Shown here in pieces: positions 43,284-51,762 of a stretch of DNA of 64,000 nt; the first letter of the stretch is position 1; each line of letters begins with the position of its first letter. A model generated the notes under the pieces. It did no database searches, was not told the origin of the DNA, and saw only the letters and a list, made by a program, of their open reading frames with translations. The translations under genes were made by a program, and so were the position numbers. The DNA is from Nocardioides malaquae (lineage in GTDB: Bacteria; Actinomycetota; Actinomycetes; Propionibacteriales; Nocardioidaceae): the NCBI RefSeq assembly GCF_015070385.1, contig NZ_JADCSA010000014.1:28384-92383 (forward strand). Reading direction: 5' to 3'.

Positions 43284-44263
43284 TGGTGCATCTGCTGCAT
43301 GCAGAGATCACGCGGCTGCGCTGGCGTCGCGCCGTGGTCGCCCTGCTCGTGCTCGCCCTCGTCGTCCCGGCGGTGGTCCTCGCGGGCACCCTGTGGGAGA
43401 CCCGTCCGATCACCGAAGCCGACCGCACCCAGGCGAGGGCGGAGATGGAGGCGACGGCTGAGCAGAGCGTGCGCGACTGCATCGCCTCCCCCCGCGACTG
43501 GGGCTTCCGGGTCAAGGACCTCACGCCCGAGGAGATCGCCACCCGCTGCGAGAAGCGCGCGGGCAACGTCGGCGAGGTCGAGGACTGGATCTACCGGCCG
43601 GCCCTGACCATCCGTGAGACCCGCGAGGGTGTCGGCCTGGCCGTCGTCACGATCCTCGCCCTGCTGGCCGCCCTGATCGGCACCACCTTCGCGGGCCACG
43701 ACTGGGCCACCGGGTCGATGGGCAACCAGCTGCTCTTCGAGTCGCGGCGACTACGGGTCTGGGCCGCCAAGTTCGCGGCCGTCGTCGCCGCCACCGGCGT
43801 CATGGCGCTGCTGGGTCTGGGCCTCTTCTGGGGCGGCATCTGGGTGGCCGCCGAGATGCGGGACCTCGCCGTGGGGCCGAACCAGTGGTGGTGGAGCGTC
43901 ACCGCCGCGGCCCGCGGCGTGGTCCTGGTCGCCGGGGCCGGCGGCGCGGCGTACGCCCTCACCATGCTGCTGCGCTCGACCGTCGGGGCGCTGGGCGTGA
44001 TCATCGGGGCCTCGATCGGCAGCAGCGTCCTGCTCGCGGTCGTGCTCGGAGCCACAGCGTCGCGGTGGATGATCGGCACCAACGCCTTCGCCTTCGTGCT
44101 CGGGCGCCAGGAGTACTACGTCGACTCCGAAGAGTGCTGGCGCACCGGTGAGGGATGCACCCAGCTGTTGACCGGACCGCAGGCTGCGGTCTACCTGGCC
44201 GCTCTCGTGCTCGTGGTCGTGGTCGGGAGCATGTTGTCCTTCCGACGGCGCGACGTCCCGTGA
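43283..44263 (+). CDS. ABC transporter permease
   Basis: A 326-residue membrane protein with about six hydrophobic helices (about 17-38, 120-140, 165-190, 215-240, 250-270 and 300-320) and a long polar region between the first two (about 40-115) with two cysteines. This is the ABC-2 type arrangement and it forms the exporter together with the ATPase encoded just before. ATG at 43283 is chosen (a GTG precedes it directly) and overlaps the previous stop by 1 nt. Another Cys pair occurs near 290. Substrate unknown. Confidence 0.85.
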   Translation: MVHLLHAEITRLRWRRAVVALLVLALVVPAVVLAGTLWETRPITEADRTQARAEMEATAEQSVRDCIASPRDWGFRVKDLTPEEIATRCEKRAGNVGEVEDWIYRPALTIRETREGVGLAVVTILALLAALIGTTFAGHDWATGSMGNQLLFESRRLRVWAAKFAAVVAATGVMALLGLGLFWGGIWVAAEMRDLAVGPNQWWWSVTAAARGVVLVAGAGGAAYALTMLLRSTVGALGVIIGASIGSSVLLAVVLGATASRWMIGTNAFAFVLGRQEYYVDSEECWRTGEGCTQLLTGPQAAVYLAALVLVVVVGSMLSFRRRDVP

Positions 44264-44292
44264 TTGGGCTTGCTGGCCTCGCGGCGTAGTCT
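44264..44292 (+). promoter_or_regulatory. lipA promoter (-35 and -10)
   Basis: TTGGGC (44264-44269), 17-nt spacer, TAGTCT (44287-44292), then 8 nt to the GTG at 44301. This is the best promoter match I found; it shows that lipA can be expressed apart from the inserted ABC genes and suggests a leaderless mRNA. Confidence 0.65.
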
Positions 44293-44300
44293 TGCTTCTC

Positions 44301-45245
44301 GTGACGTCTCCTCACCCTGAAGGCCGCAAGCTCCTCCGACTCGAGGTCCGCAACGCCGAGACCCCCATCGAGCGCAAGCCGGAGTGGATCAAGACGCGAG
44401 CCAAGATGGGTCCGGAGTACACGGCCCTCCAGAGCCTGGTGAAGTCCGAGGGACTGCACACGGTCTGCCAGGAGGCGGGCTGCCCCAACATCTTCGAGTG
44501 CTGGGAGGACCGCGAGGCCACCTTCCTCATCGGTGGTGACCAGTGCACGCGGCGCTGCGACTTCTGCCAGATCGACACCGGCAAGCCCACCGCCCTCGAC
44601 CGCGACGAGCCCCGTCGTGTCGCGGAGTCGGTGCAGAAGATGCAGCTGCGCTACGCCACGATCACCGGCGTCGCCCGCGACGACCTGCCCGACGGCGGTG
44701 CTTGGCTCTACGCAGAGACCGTGCGGGTGATCCACGAGCTCAACCCCGGCACCGGCGTGGAGAACCTGATCCCCGACTTCAACGGCAAGCCGGAGCTGCT
44801 CGCCGAGGTCTTCGAGTCGCGGCCCGAGGTGCTGGCGCACAACGTGGAGACCGTGCCGCGGATCTTCAAGCGGATCCGTCCGGCGTTCCGCTACGAGCGC
44901 TCGCTCGACGTGCTCACCCAGGCCCGCGACTTCGGCCTGGTCACCAAGTCGAACCTGATCCTCGGCATGGGCGAGACCCGCGAGGAGGTCAGCCAGGCGC
45001 TGCAGGACCTGCACGACGCCGGCTGCGAGCTGGTGACGATCACGCAGTACCTGCGTCCGTCGGTGCGTCACCACCCCGTCGAGCGCTGGGTGAAGCCCGA
45101 GGAGTTCGTCGAGCTGGCCGAGGAGGCGACCGAGATCGGCTTCTCGGGCGTGCTGTCCGGCCCGCTGGTCCGTTCCTCCTACCGCGCCGGACGCCTGTAC
45201 CGTCAGGCCATGGACGCGCGCGAGTCCGCGCCCGCGACCGCCTGA
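44301..45245 (+). CDS. lipA: Lipoyl synthase
   Basis: A 314-residue radical-SAM enzyme that inserts two sulfurs into protein-bound octanoyl chains. The auxiliary cluster cysteines are Cys56, Cys61 and Cys67 ([12 protein letters not shown]), the SAM cluster cysteines Cys82, Cys86 and Cys89 (CTRRCDFC), and the C-terminal RSSY segment supplies the serine ligand. GTG at 44301 is supported by its promoter; a TTG at 44292 overlaps the -10. Together with LipB it modifies SucB and the glycine cleavage H protein. A weak GACCGC/GCGGTC hairpin overlaps the stop codon. Confidence 0.96.
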   Translation: MTSPHPEGRKLLRLEVRNAETPIERKPEWIKTRAKMGPEYTALQSLVKSEGLHTVCQEAGCPNIFECWEDREATFLIGGDQCTRRCDFCQIDTGKPTALDRDEPRRVAESVQKMQLRYATITGVARDDLPDGGAWLYAETVRVIHELNPGTGVENLIPDFNGKPELLAEVFESRPEVLAHNVETVPRIFKRIRPAFRYERSLDVLTQARDFGLVTKSNLILGMGETREEVSQALQDLHDAGCELVTITQYLRPSVRHHPVERWVKPEEFVELAEEATEIGFSGVLSGPLVRSSYRAGRLYRQAMDARESAPATA

Positions 45246-45304
45246 GCGGTCCCCGTACGACCCACCTTTTCCGGCCCCGGCCGGCGAGTCAGCAAAGGCA
45301 CGAC

Positions 45305-46012
45305 ATGTCCTCCCCCGTCACCTCAGACCTCAGCCGCCGCCAGCAGTTGGTGCGCTCCTACCGGATGACCAAGAAGACGGACCCGCGCCTGGGTCTGTGG
45401 GTCTGGGGGGCAGCCCTCGTCGGCTTCCTGGTCGGCTTCTTCGTCACCGTGGCCCTGCCCGGCGAAGGGGTGCTGCAGTGGGTGCTGGCCACGGTCACCG
45501 GCATCCTGGTGGGCATCCTCGCCGCGATGATCGTCTTCGGTCGCCGGGCCCAGACCGCGGCGTACGCCCAGATGGACGGCCAGGTGGGTGCCGCTGCTGC
45601 CGCGCTCAGCATGCTGCGCGGCAAGTGGAAGGTCGACCCGGTGGTCGGCTTCACCAAGCAGCAGGACGTCGTGCACCGGGTCGTCGGTCCGCCCGGGATC
45701 ATCCTGGTCGGTGAGGGCACCAGCCAGGCGCGTCTGCGCAAGTTGATGATCACCGAACGGCGCAACCACGAGCGTGTGCTGACCGAGACGCCGATCCACG
45801 AGGTCGTCTGCGGCAAGGGTGAGGGCGAGGTCCCGCTGGACAAGCTGATGAAGCACGTCCGCAAGCTCGGCCGTCAGGTGAAGCCCGCCGAGATGACCGA
45901 CATCCTCTCGCGGCTGCGCGCGATGGACGCGACCCGCTCCAACGTGCCGCTGCCCAAGGGCCCGGTGCCGACGAGCATGAAGGGCATGCGCGGCAACCTG
46001 CGCGGACGCTGA
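45305..46012 (+). CDS. DUF4191 membrane protein
   Basis: A 235-residue protein of the actinobacterial DUF4191 family. Two membrane helices near the N-terminus (about 29-50 and 56-78) are followed by a soluble cytoplasmic domain. It occupies the place of mycobacterial Rv2219, directly after lipA. Function unknown; the conserved link with lipoate and glutamine synthetase genes hints at a housekeeping role. ATG has AAAGG 6 nt upstream. It converges on the lipoprotein gene with an 18-nt gap. Confidence 0.9.
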   Translation: MSSPVTSDLSRRQQLVRSYRMTKKTDPRLGLWVWGAALVGFLVGFFVTVALPGEGVLQWVLATVTGILVGILAAMIVFGRRAQTAAYAQMDGQVGAAAAALSMLRGKWKVDPVVGFTKQQDVVHRVVGPPGIILVGEGTSQARLRKLMITERRNHERVLTETPIHEVVCGKGEGEVPLDKLMKHVRKLGRQVKPAEMTDILSRLRAMDATRSNVPLPKGPVPTSMKGMRGNLRGR

Positions 46013-46030
46013 TCCGGCAGCGACCCCGGC

Positions 46031-46963
46031 TCAGCCCTGAGGGGAGGTCGGCAGGTCGGGCATCTCCATCACGTCCGAGGCCGGCGGAGCCACGATGGTG
46101 ACGGGCTTGCCCCACTGGGAGTAGGTGGCCACCGTGGTGCCGATGCCACCCATGTCGGTGCTCATGCGCCGGATCAGGCCTTCGTCGTCGAACCACATGT
46201 CCTGGTTGATCCGCTTGGGCGCCGGCCCCTCCGCACCTCCCCCGGCCTTCAGCGCAGAGGAGTCGAGCTGCAGGGTGTAGCGGTGCAGGGCCACGCCGTC
46301 GACCTGCTCGACCCCGCGGTAGGTGACCTCGCTCGCGTGCTCCGCGAAGCGGCGAGCGGTGGTCGACGGGTCGATGTTGGAGAGGTCGACGCCGGTGGCG
46401 GCGATCTGCTCCGCGGGTACCTTGACGAACTTGCCGCCGCTGAAGCCGGAGTCCATGTACATCCCGTCCTCGAGCAGCCGGATGTCAGCGGTGGTGCCGT
46501 CGGGGAGCGGCCCCCCGGTCATCTGGATCTGCATGAGGGGACTGTCGCCGGTGAAGTCGACCACTCCGGTGGTCTCGGACCTCATGTCCTGCAGGTCGCT
46601 GACCACGTCGACCCGGGCCGTGGTGGCGCGCTCGAAAGCGGCGTCGACGATGTCGGCGAAGTCAGCCGGGGTCAGCGGGTCACCCGCCTTGCCCTCCCCC
46701 ACGGCTGCGCGGTCACCCGAGGGGGCGTCGTCGGTGGCATCGCCTGCCGAGTCCGAGCCACCGGGCTCGTCGGCGGGGTCGGTCTCACCGGCGTCGTCCG
46801 TGGCCGCGGAGTCCGACTTCCCGATCTCGGCTGCGTCGGAGCCGACCTCGGAGGAGTCCTGGGTCGCGTCGGGTTCGTCGCTGCCGCACGCGCTCAGGCT
46901 AAGGGCGACCGAGACCAGAAGGGCGGTGCCGGCGCGACGAGGAAGCATGGGTCGGTGGCGCAT
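46031..46963 (-). CDS. LppX/LprAFG-like lipoprotein
   Basis: A 310-residue secreted lipoprotein. Signal peptide 1-25 with lipobox LSAC, lipidated Cys26; an acidic Ser/Asp/Glu-rich spacer (about 27-95) and a beta-rich domain (about 96-300) with segments such as TTARRFAEHAS, YRGVEQVDGVALHRYTL and DMWFDDEGLIRRM typical of the LolA-like LppX family, which carry lipids across the cell envelope in mycobacteria. Substrate here unknown. AAAGG lies 8 nt before the ATG. It is downstream of the RDD gene on the same strand (41-nt gap). The family usually lies elsewhere; in M. tuberculosis the lipA-glnA interval has no such gene. Confidence 0.87.
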   Translation of the reverse strand: MRHRPMLPRRAGTALLVSVALSLSACGSDEPDATQDSSEVGSDAAEIGKSDSAATDDAGETDPADEPGGSDSAGDATDDAPSGDRAAVGEGKAGDPLTPADFADIVDAAFERATTARVDVVSDLQDMRSETTGVVDFTGDSPLMQIQMTGGPLPDGTTADIRLLEDGMYMDSGFSGGKFVKVPAEQIAATGVDLSNIDPSTTARRFAEHASEVTYRGVEQVDGVALHRYTLQLDSSALKAGGGAEGPAPKRINQDMWFDDEGLIRRMSTDMGGIGTTVATYSQWGKPVTIVAPPASDVMEMPDLPTSPQG

Positions 46964-47004
46964 GGAGGGGCCTTTCGGGACGCGTACGAGCAGTCCCCCC
47001 GACC

Positions 47005-47397
47005 CTAGCGGGCAGGTCCTCGCAGGTCCTGCAGACGCACGACCGCAGAACCGACGGCCATGTCGTGCAGTCCTCGCCCGTCCGGACGGAAGACCAACGG
47101 CGGGATGACCAGGGCGACCAGCACCTGGCGTACGAGAGCCCGCAGCAGGTCGAGCGGGCGGGGGGTGCCGTCGTGGCGGATGACGCGCAGCTGGGTGGCC
47201 AGCTGGCCGAAGGAGCCGCCGGCGAGCGCCACCAGGAAGGTGGACTGCGCGACGAAGACGCCCAACGTGTAGGTGCCCGCCGCGGGGTTGTCGAGCCACC
47301 CGGCGGGACCGAGGAACAGCATGACCACACCGATGCTCGCGAACCAGTCGATGAGCAGGGCGAGGATGCGGCGACTCCACGAGGCGGTTTCGATCAC
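47005..47397 (-). CDS. RDD-family membrane protein
   Basis: A 130-residue membrane protein with the RDD pattern: Arg9-Arg10 and Asp17 in the first helix (RRILALLIDW), then two further helices (about 22-45 and 52-72) and a C-terminal HDMAVGSAVV segment. The mycobacterial homologue Rv2219A has the same place before glnA. Function unknown, possibly ion exchange. GTG start is preceded at 6 nt by TAGCCT, so it is likely leaderless. Divergent from glnA. Confidence 0.9.
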   Translation of the reverse strand: MIETASWSRRILALLIDWFASIGVVMLFLGPAGWLDNPAAGTYTLGVFVAQSTFLVALAGGSFGQLATQLRVIRHDGTPRPLDLLRALVRQVLVALVIPPLVFRPDGRGLHDMAVGSAVVRLQDLRGPAR

Positions 47398-47403
47398 CCG
47401 GCA

Positions 47404-47409
47404 AGGCTA
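47404..47409 (-). promoter_or_regulatory. Putative leaderless -10 element for the RDD gene
   Basis: TAGCCT on the minus strand, 6 nt from the GTG start. It lies 37 nt from the GlnR box, so GlnR might also affect this gene. Confidence 0.5.
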
Positions 47410-47445
47410 ACGACGTGACGTGGCACACCCCCGGGTCGGGCGTCT

Positions 47446-47483
47446 GTTACATGCCTGAAACAATCGGGATACGGTCGAGAAAC
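47446..47483 (+). promoter_or_regulatory. GlnR binding box upstream of glnA
   Basis: GTTAC-n6-GAAAC-n6-GATAC-n6-GAAAC. This is the complete two-site actinomycete GlnR format (GTnAC-n6-GAAAC twice) with one base off the ideal in the second half. It lies 95 nt before the glnA ATG. GlnR activates or represses nitrogen genes according to supply. Confidence 0.85.
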
Positions 47484-47577
47484 GGCCGCCACGTAGGTTG
47501 CCGGGCAATCTGTGCACAGCAGCACCGATGCCACCGCCTGTCGAACGGTCGCTCACCGGGGCGATCAAGGAGGACGA

Positions 47578-48996
47578 ATGTTCGCTGATCGCGACGCAAT
47601 GTTGAAGTACATCAAGGACGAGGGCGTCGAGATGGTCGACGTCCGTTTCTGCGACCTCCCCGGCGTGATGCAGCACTTCACCGTGCCCGCGTCGTCATTC
47701 GACGAGTCGGTCTTCCGTGACGGCCTCGGTTTCGACGGATCGTCGATCCGTGGCTTCCAGGCGATCAACGAGTCCGACATGAACCTCTTCCCGGACCCGA
47801 GCACCGCCTACATCGACCCCTTCCGCGCCGCCAAGACGCTCGTGGTCAACATGTTCATCCACGACCCGATCACCGGTGAGCAGTACAGCCGCGACCCGCG
47901 CAACATCGCCAAGAAGGCGCTGGCCTACCTGAACTCCACCGGCATCGCCGACACCGCCTTCTTCGCTCCCGAGGCGGAGTTCTACATCTTCGACCAGGTG
48001 CGCTACTCCACCGGGGTGAACGAGTCGTACTACCACATCGACTCCGTCGAGGGCTGGTGGAACTCCGGCAAGGAGGGCGACAACCTCGGCTACAAGACCC
48101 GCCTCAAGGGCGGCTACTTCCCCGTCGCTCCCTACGACCACTACACCGACCTGCGCGACGTCATGGTGAAGAACCTCGAGGCCTCTGGCCTGCAGGTCGA
48201 GCGCGCGCACCACGAGGTCGGCACCGCGGGTCAGGCGGAGATCAACTACCGCTTCGACACGCTGCTCAAGGCCGCCGATGACGTGATGAAGTTCAAGTAC
48301 ATCATCAAGAACACCGCCTGGGAGGCCGGCAAGTCGGTCACCTTCATGCCGAAGCCCATCTTCGGCGACAACGGCTCGGGCATGCACGTGCACTCGTCGC
48401 TGTGGAACAACGGCGAGCCCCTCTTCTACGACGAGACCGGCTACGGCGGCCTCTCGGAGATGGCGCGCCACTACATCGGCGGCATCCTGCGCCACGCCCC
48501 GTCGCTGCTCGCGCTGACCAACCCGACGGTCAACTCGTTCCACCGCCTGGTGAAGGGCTTCGAGGCCCCGATCTCGCTGGTCTACTCCTCGCGCAACCGC
48601 TCGGCGTCGATCCGCATCCCGCTGACCGGCACCAACCCGAAGGCCAAGCGCGTCGAGGCCCGCTTCCCGGACCCGTCGGCCAACCCCTACCTGGCGTTCT
48701 CCGCGCTGCTGCTCGCCGGCATCGACGGGATCAAGAACAAGATCGAGCCGCCGGACCCGATCGACAAGGACATCTACGAGCTGCCGCCGGACGAGATGGC
48801 CGAGATCGACCAGGTGCCGACCTCGCTCGGTGCCGTCCTCGACGCCCTCGAGGACGACCACGACTACCTGACGGTCGGCAACGTCTTCACGCCGGACCTG
48901 ATCGAGACGTGGGTGGACTACAAGCGCACCCAGGAGATCGAGCCGGTGCAGGCGCGTCCGCACCCGCACGAGTTCGAGCTCTACTACGACATCTGA
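47578..48996 (+). CDS. glnA: Type I glutamine synthetase
   Basis: A 472-residue dodecameric enzyme that joins ammonia and glutamate with [21 protein letters not shown] (near 46-64), the metal-binding [10 protein letters not shown] and [15 protein letters not shown] segments, and the ATP-site [18 protein letters not shown] are intact. Tyr400 in DKDIYELPP is the adenylylation site, so activity should be controlled by GlnE. A strong ribosome site, AAGGAGG, precedes the ATG. The GlnR box upstream couples expression to nitrogen. A terminator follows. Block order DUF4191-RDD-glnA is the same as in mycobacteria. Confidence 0.97.
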   Translation: MFADRDAMLKYIKDEGVEMVDVRFCDLPGVMQHFTVPASSFDESVFRDGLGFDGSSIRGFQAINESDMNLFPDPSTAYIDPFRAAKTLVVNMFIHDPITGEQYSRDPRNIAKKALAYLNSTGIADTAFFAPEAEFYIFDQVRYSTGVNESYYHIDSVEGWWNSGKEGDNLGYKTRLKGGYFPVAPYDHYTDLRDVMVKNLEASGLQVERAHHEVGTAGQAEINYRFDTLLKAADDVMKFKYIIKNTAWEAGKSVTFMPKPIFGDNGSGMHVHSSLWNNGEPLFYDETGYGGLSEMARHYIGGILRHAPSLLALTNPTVNSFHRLVKGFEAPISLVYSSRNRSASIRIPLTGTNPKAKRVEARFPDPSANPYLAFSALLLAGIDGIKNKIEPPDPIDKDIYELPPDEMAEIDQVPTSLGAVLDALEDDHDYLTVGNVFTPDLIETWVDYKRTQEIEPVQARPHPHEFELYYDI

Positions 48997-49010
48997 TTCC
49001 TGTCGTCACC

Positions 49011-49052
49011 CGAAGCCCCTGGCCCGCACCCCGTTGCAGGTCAGGGGCTTCG
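49011..49052 (+). terminator. glnA terminator
   Basis: Perfect 11-bp stem CGAAGCCCCTG/CAGGGGCTTCG, extended by G-U and two G-C pairs, loop about 14 nt, starting 15 nt after the glnA stop. Confidence 0.8.
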
Positions 49053-49160
49053 TCGTCGCCGCTCGTCAGGGCTGGTCAGACCAGTTGTGTGCACGAACAG
49101 GCTCGACACTCCGACAACGAAGCTGACTCGCGCACACAGCGCTCCCCCGGTGCCGCGCGC

Positions 49161-50585
49161 TCAGCCGCGGAGCAGCTCGGCGAAGAGCTCGGCGTACTGG
49201 ATCAGGTGCCGGTCCCCCAGGTACTCCGCACGCACCCGCTCCTGCGCCCCGCCCCCGAGCCGCCTCGCCAGGTCGTCGTCGTTGAGGAGACTGGCGATCA
49301 GGTCGGCGAAGCCGGCCAGGTCGGTGGGGTCGCGCAGCAGCAGGCCGCTCTCACCGTCGACGACCTGGTCCTGGATGCCGCCGACCGCGGAGGCCACGAC
49401 GGGCCGGCCCTTCCACATGGGCTCGGTCACGGTCAGGCCGAAGCCCTCGACGAGGCTCTTCTGCACCACGACCGAGGCATAGCTCTGCAGGGCGTTGACG
49501 AGGTGGGCGTTCTCGCCCTCGTCGTCCATGGGCAGCGACACCAGGTGCACCCGGGCGCGCACCTCGGGAGCGAGCGCCTTCCACAGGTCGACGCACTCGA
49601 AGAGCACCTCGGCGCCCTCGGGGTCGTCGCTGACACCGAGCACGTCGGGGCCGACCAGCACCAGGTGCGCGTCGTCGGGCAACGTGGCCAGATGGGTGGC
49701 GAAGGACGTGAGCACGCCGGCCATGTCCTTGAGCCGGTCCCACCGGCTGACCTGCAGCACCACGCGGGCATCCGCGGGCACGACCTCGCCGGCGACGAGC
49801 AGGTTGCCGTGGGACCGGACCGATCCGAGTGAACCGTCGCGGCGGCTGAAGGTCAGGCTGCCCAGGCCGGCGGGCAGGTCGACGAGGCCGGCACGGCGCA
49901 GGGTGGCGGTGACGTCGGCAGGCGCGAGGGGGATGTTCTTGGTGCTGAAGGGGTCGAGGGAGGGCGGGATGATGCGGGTGCGATGGCCCTCCAGCCACTC
50001 GGGCACGTAGGCGGGCCGGGAGAAGATGCTGGCGTCGGCGTCGCTGACGTAGGGCCTCAGGAAGTCCCAGGCCAGGTCGGTGGACTGGTTGGTCACGTCC
50101 CGACCCACGTGGCAGCGCCACACGACGTGGGCCCCCGACGTACGCAACCCCGCGGCGAGCGCCGCCGTCTGCGGGTCGTGGAGCAGCACGATGTCGCCCG
50201 GCTTGACCCAGGCGTTGAGGGTCTCGAGGTTGCTCGCGAGGACGGCTTCGTACTCGTCGCGCTCTGCCTGGCCGAGCGGACCGCCGTCGCCGGGCGAGCC
50301 GTGCAACAGGTTGTGGATGCGTTTGGTGATCCGGAAGAAGCGAGGGTTGCCGTCGAGCACCAGCCACCGCGCGTCCACCCCGGCGCCGCGGCTGTAGGCC
50401 AGCAGCGTGGTCAGCATCTCCGCGACCCCGCCCCCCGAGGCTGTCGCGTTGACGTTCCACACGACGCGCCCCTCCAGGGCGGTGCGCGCCGCCGCAGCCG
50501 TCGACTCGAGAACGGTCACACGGTCCGGCTCCAGGAACTGGGCCAGTCGTTGCAGCGGGACCGTCTCCACCCTCACCTCACGCAT
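49161..50585 (-). CDS. GT4 glycosyltransferase, trehalose synthase TreT-like
   Basis: A 474-residue two-domain GT-B glycosyltransferase. The N-terminal VVWNVNATASGGGVAEML segment (near 49-66) and the FFRITKRIHNLLHG segment (near 94-107) look like TreT, which makes trehalose reversibly from nucleoside-diphosphoglucose and glucose. The C-terminal half has QKSLVEGFGLTVTEPMWKGR with the EGFG...E nucleotide-sugar motif and SRWDRLKDM. Other trehalose genes are not nearby, so another acceptor is possible. ATG at 50585 gives MREVRVETVPLQRL, the usual TreT start. No obvious operon partner. Confidence 0.72.
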   Translation of the reverse strand: MREVRVETVPLQRLAQFLEPDRVTVLESTAAAARTALEGRVVWNVNATASGGGVAEMLTTLLAYSRGAGVDARWLVLDGNPRFFRITKRIHNLLHGSPGDGGPLGQAERDEYEAVLASNLETLNAWVKPGDIVLLHDPQTAALAAGLRTSGAHVVWRCHVGRDVTNQSTDLAWDFLRPYVSDADASIFSRPAYVPEWLEGHRTRIIPPSLDPFSTKNIPLAPADVTATLRRAGLVDLPAGLGSLTFSRRDGSLGSVRSHGNLLVAGEVVPADARVVLQVSRWDRLKDMAGVLTSFATHLATLPDDAHLVLVGPDVLGVSDDPEGAEVLFECVDLWKALAPEVRARVHLVSLPMDDEGENAHLVNALQSYASVVVQKSLVEGFGLTVTEPMWKGRPVVASAVGGIQDQVVDGESGLLLRDPTDLAGFADLIASLLNDDDLARRLGGGAQERVRAEYLGDRHLIQYAELFAELLRG

Positions 50586-50661
50586 GCTCGATGGTGGCAC
50601 TCCCGCGCCCGCAGGGGAAGAGTCTGCCCGGACGTCGGCGACGCGTGAGATCCTCGACCCC

Positions 50662-51753
50662 ATGCGCCCCCACCTCCGAGGCTGGTCGGTCGCCGTCGCC
50701 TCCGCGGTTCTGGTCACGACCATGACTGCCACTGTCCCGTCGACCTCGGCCTCTTCATCTGCCGTAAACGACGTCGCAGCGGCGGGCGCCTCAAACGCGA
50801 CGGTCGAGTCGGGGCGCAAGGCGAGGCGTACGCTCGTCAAGGAGGCGCGGGCGGCCGAGTCGCACTGCGTCGCGGTGGTGCGCAACGGCAAGACGGTCGT
50901 GAAGCGCGACCTCGCCCGTGACGTGTCAACCAGCGCAGGTTGGTCGATCACGAAGTCGGTGACGGCCCTGCTGGTCGGCATCGCCCAGGACCGCGGGATG
51001 TTGCGCCTCAACCACCGGGTGTCGCGCTACGTGCCGGCCTGGCGAGGGACGCCGTCGCGCAACGTCCGCATCCACCACCTGCTCGACAACACGTCGGGGC
51101 GGCAGTGGAGCGAGAAACTCGACTACGAACGGATGGCGGGCAAGGCACCCAACAAGACCCGGTTCGCCATCCGGCTGAAGCAGCAGCACCGGCCCGGCAA
51201 GGTGTGGGTCTACAACAACTCCGCGATCCAGGTGCTCGAGCAGGTGCTGGAGCGGGCCACCGGGCAGCCGGTCGCGGCGTTCGCGCAGCGCACCCTCCTC
51301 GGGCCGTTGGGCATGCGCCGGACCTCGATCCAGGCCGACGGCGCGGGCAACCCGATGCTCTTCGGCGGCATCACGACCACCTGCACCGACTTGCTGAGGC
51401 TGGGCGCCATGCTCGTCGACCGGGGCCGCTTCGAGGGTCGCAGGATCGTGTCGCGGGCCTACTGGAAGCGGGCGACGCAGCGCCCGAGCCAGCGCCTCAA
51501 CACCGGCTACGGCCTGCTCTTCTGGATCAACGAGACGGGGCCGCTGCTGGGCTCGTTGCCCGGCGAGGAGGGCGAGGGCCCGCTGGTGCCGGGCGCCGGG
51601 CGCGACGCCTTCTGGGCGATCGGGCTCTTCAGCCAGCACCTCTTCGTCTCCCCGTCGAAGAAGGTTGTCGCCGTACGACTGGGGTTGGCGCCGCCATCGG
51701 GCACCTGGTCCTTGCAGCGCTTCGCCGAGCTGGCCTTGGCCGCCCGCCGCTGA
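50662..51753 (+). CDS. Exported serine hydrolase, beta-lactamase class C fold
   Basis: A 363-residue secreted penicillin-binding-like hydrolase. Signal peptide about 1-33; SxxK motif Ser95-x-x-Lys98 (SITK), YxN motif Tyr184-x-Asn186 (YNN); the third KTG-type box is not clear and seems replaced by the GLFSQHLFV region. The family includes 6-aminohexanoate-dimer hydrolase, esterases and DD-peptidases; HHLLDNTSGRQW fits the hydrolase branch. The substrate is unknown. Starts 76 nt from the divergent glycosyltransferase; ends 9 nt before a convergent gene. Confidence 0.85.
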   Translation: MRPHLRGWSVAVASAVLVTTMTATVPSTSASSSAVNDVAAAGASNATVESGRKARRTLVKEARAAESHCVAVVRNGKTVVKRDLARDVSTSAGWSITKSVTALLVGIAQDRGMLRLNHRVSRYVPAWRGTPSRNVRIHHLLDNTSGRQWSEKLDYERMAGKAPNKTRFAIRLKQQHRPGKVWVYNNSAIQVLEQVLERATGQPVAAFAQRTLLGPLGMRRTSIQADGAGNPMLFGGITTTCTDLLRLGAMLVDRGRFEGRRIVSRAYWKRATQRPSQRLNTGYGLLFWINETGPLLGSLPGEEGEGPLVPGAGRDAFWAIGLFSQHLFVSPSKKVVAVRLGLAPPSGTWSLQRFAELALAARR

Positions 51754-51762
51754 CACCAGGTG

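Noticed and set aside
45236-45251. GACCGC-CTGA-GCGGTC hairpin over the lipA stop as terminator
   Set aside because: Only 6 bp, no following T tract; kept as a remark only.
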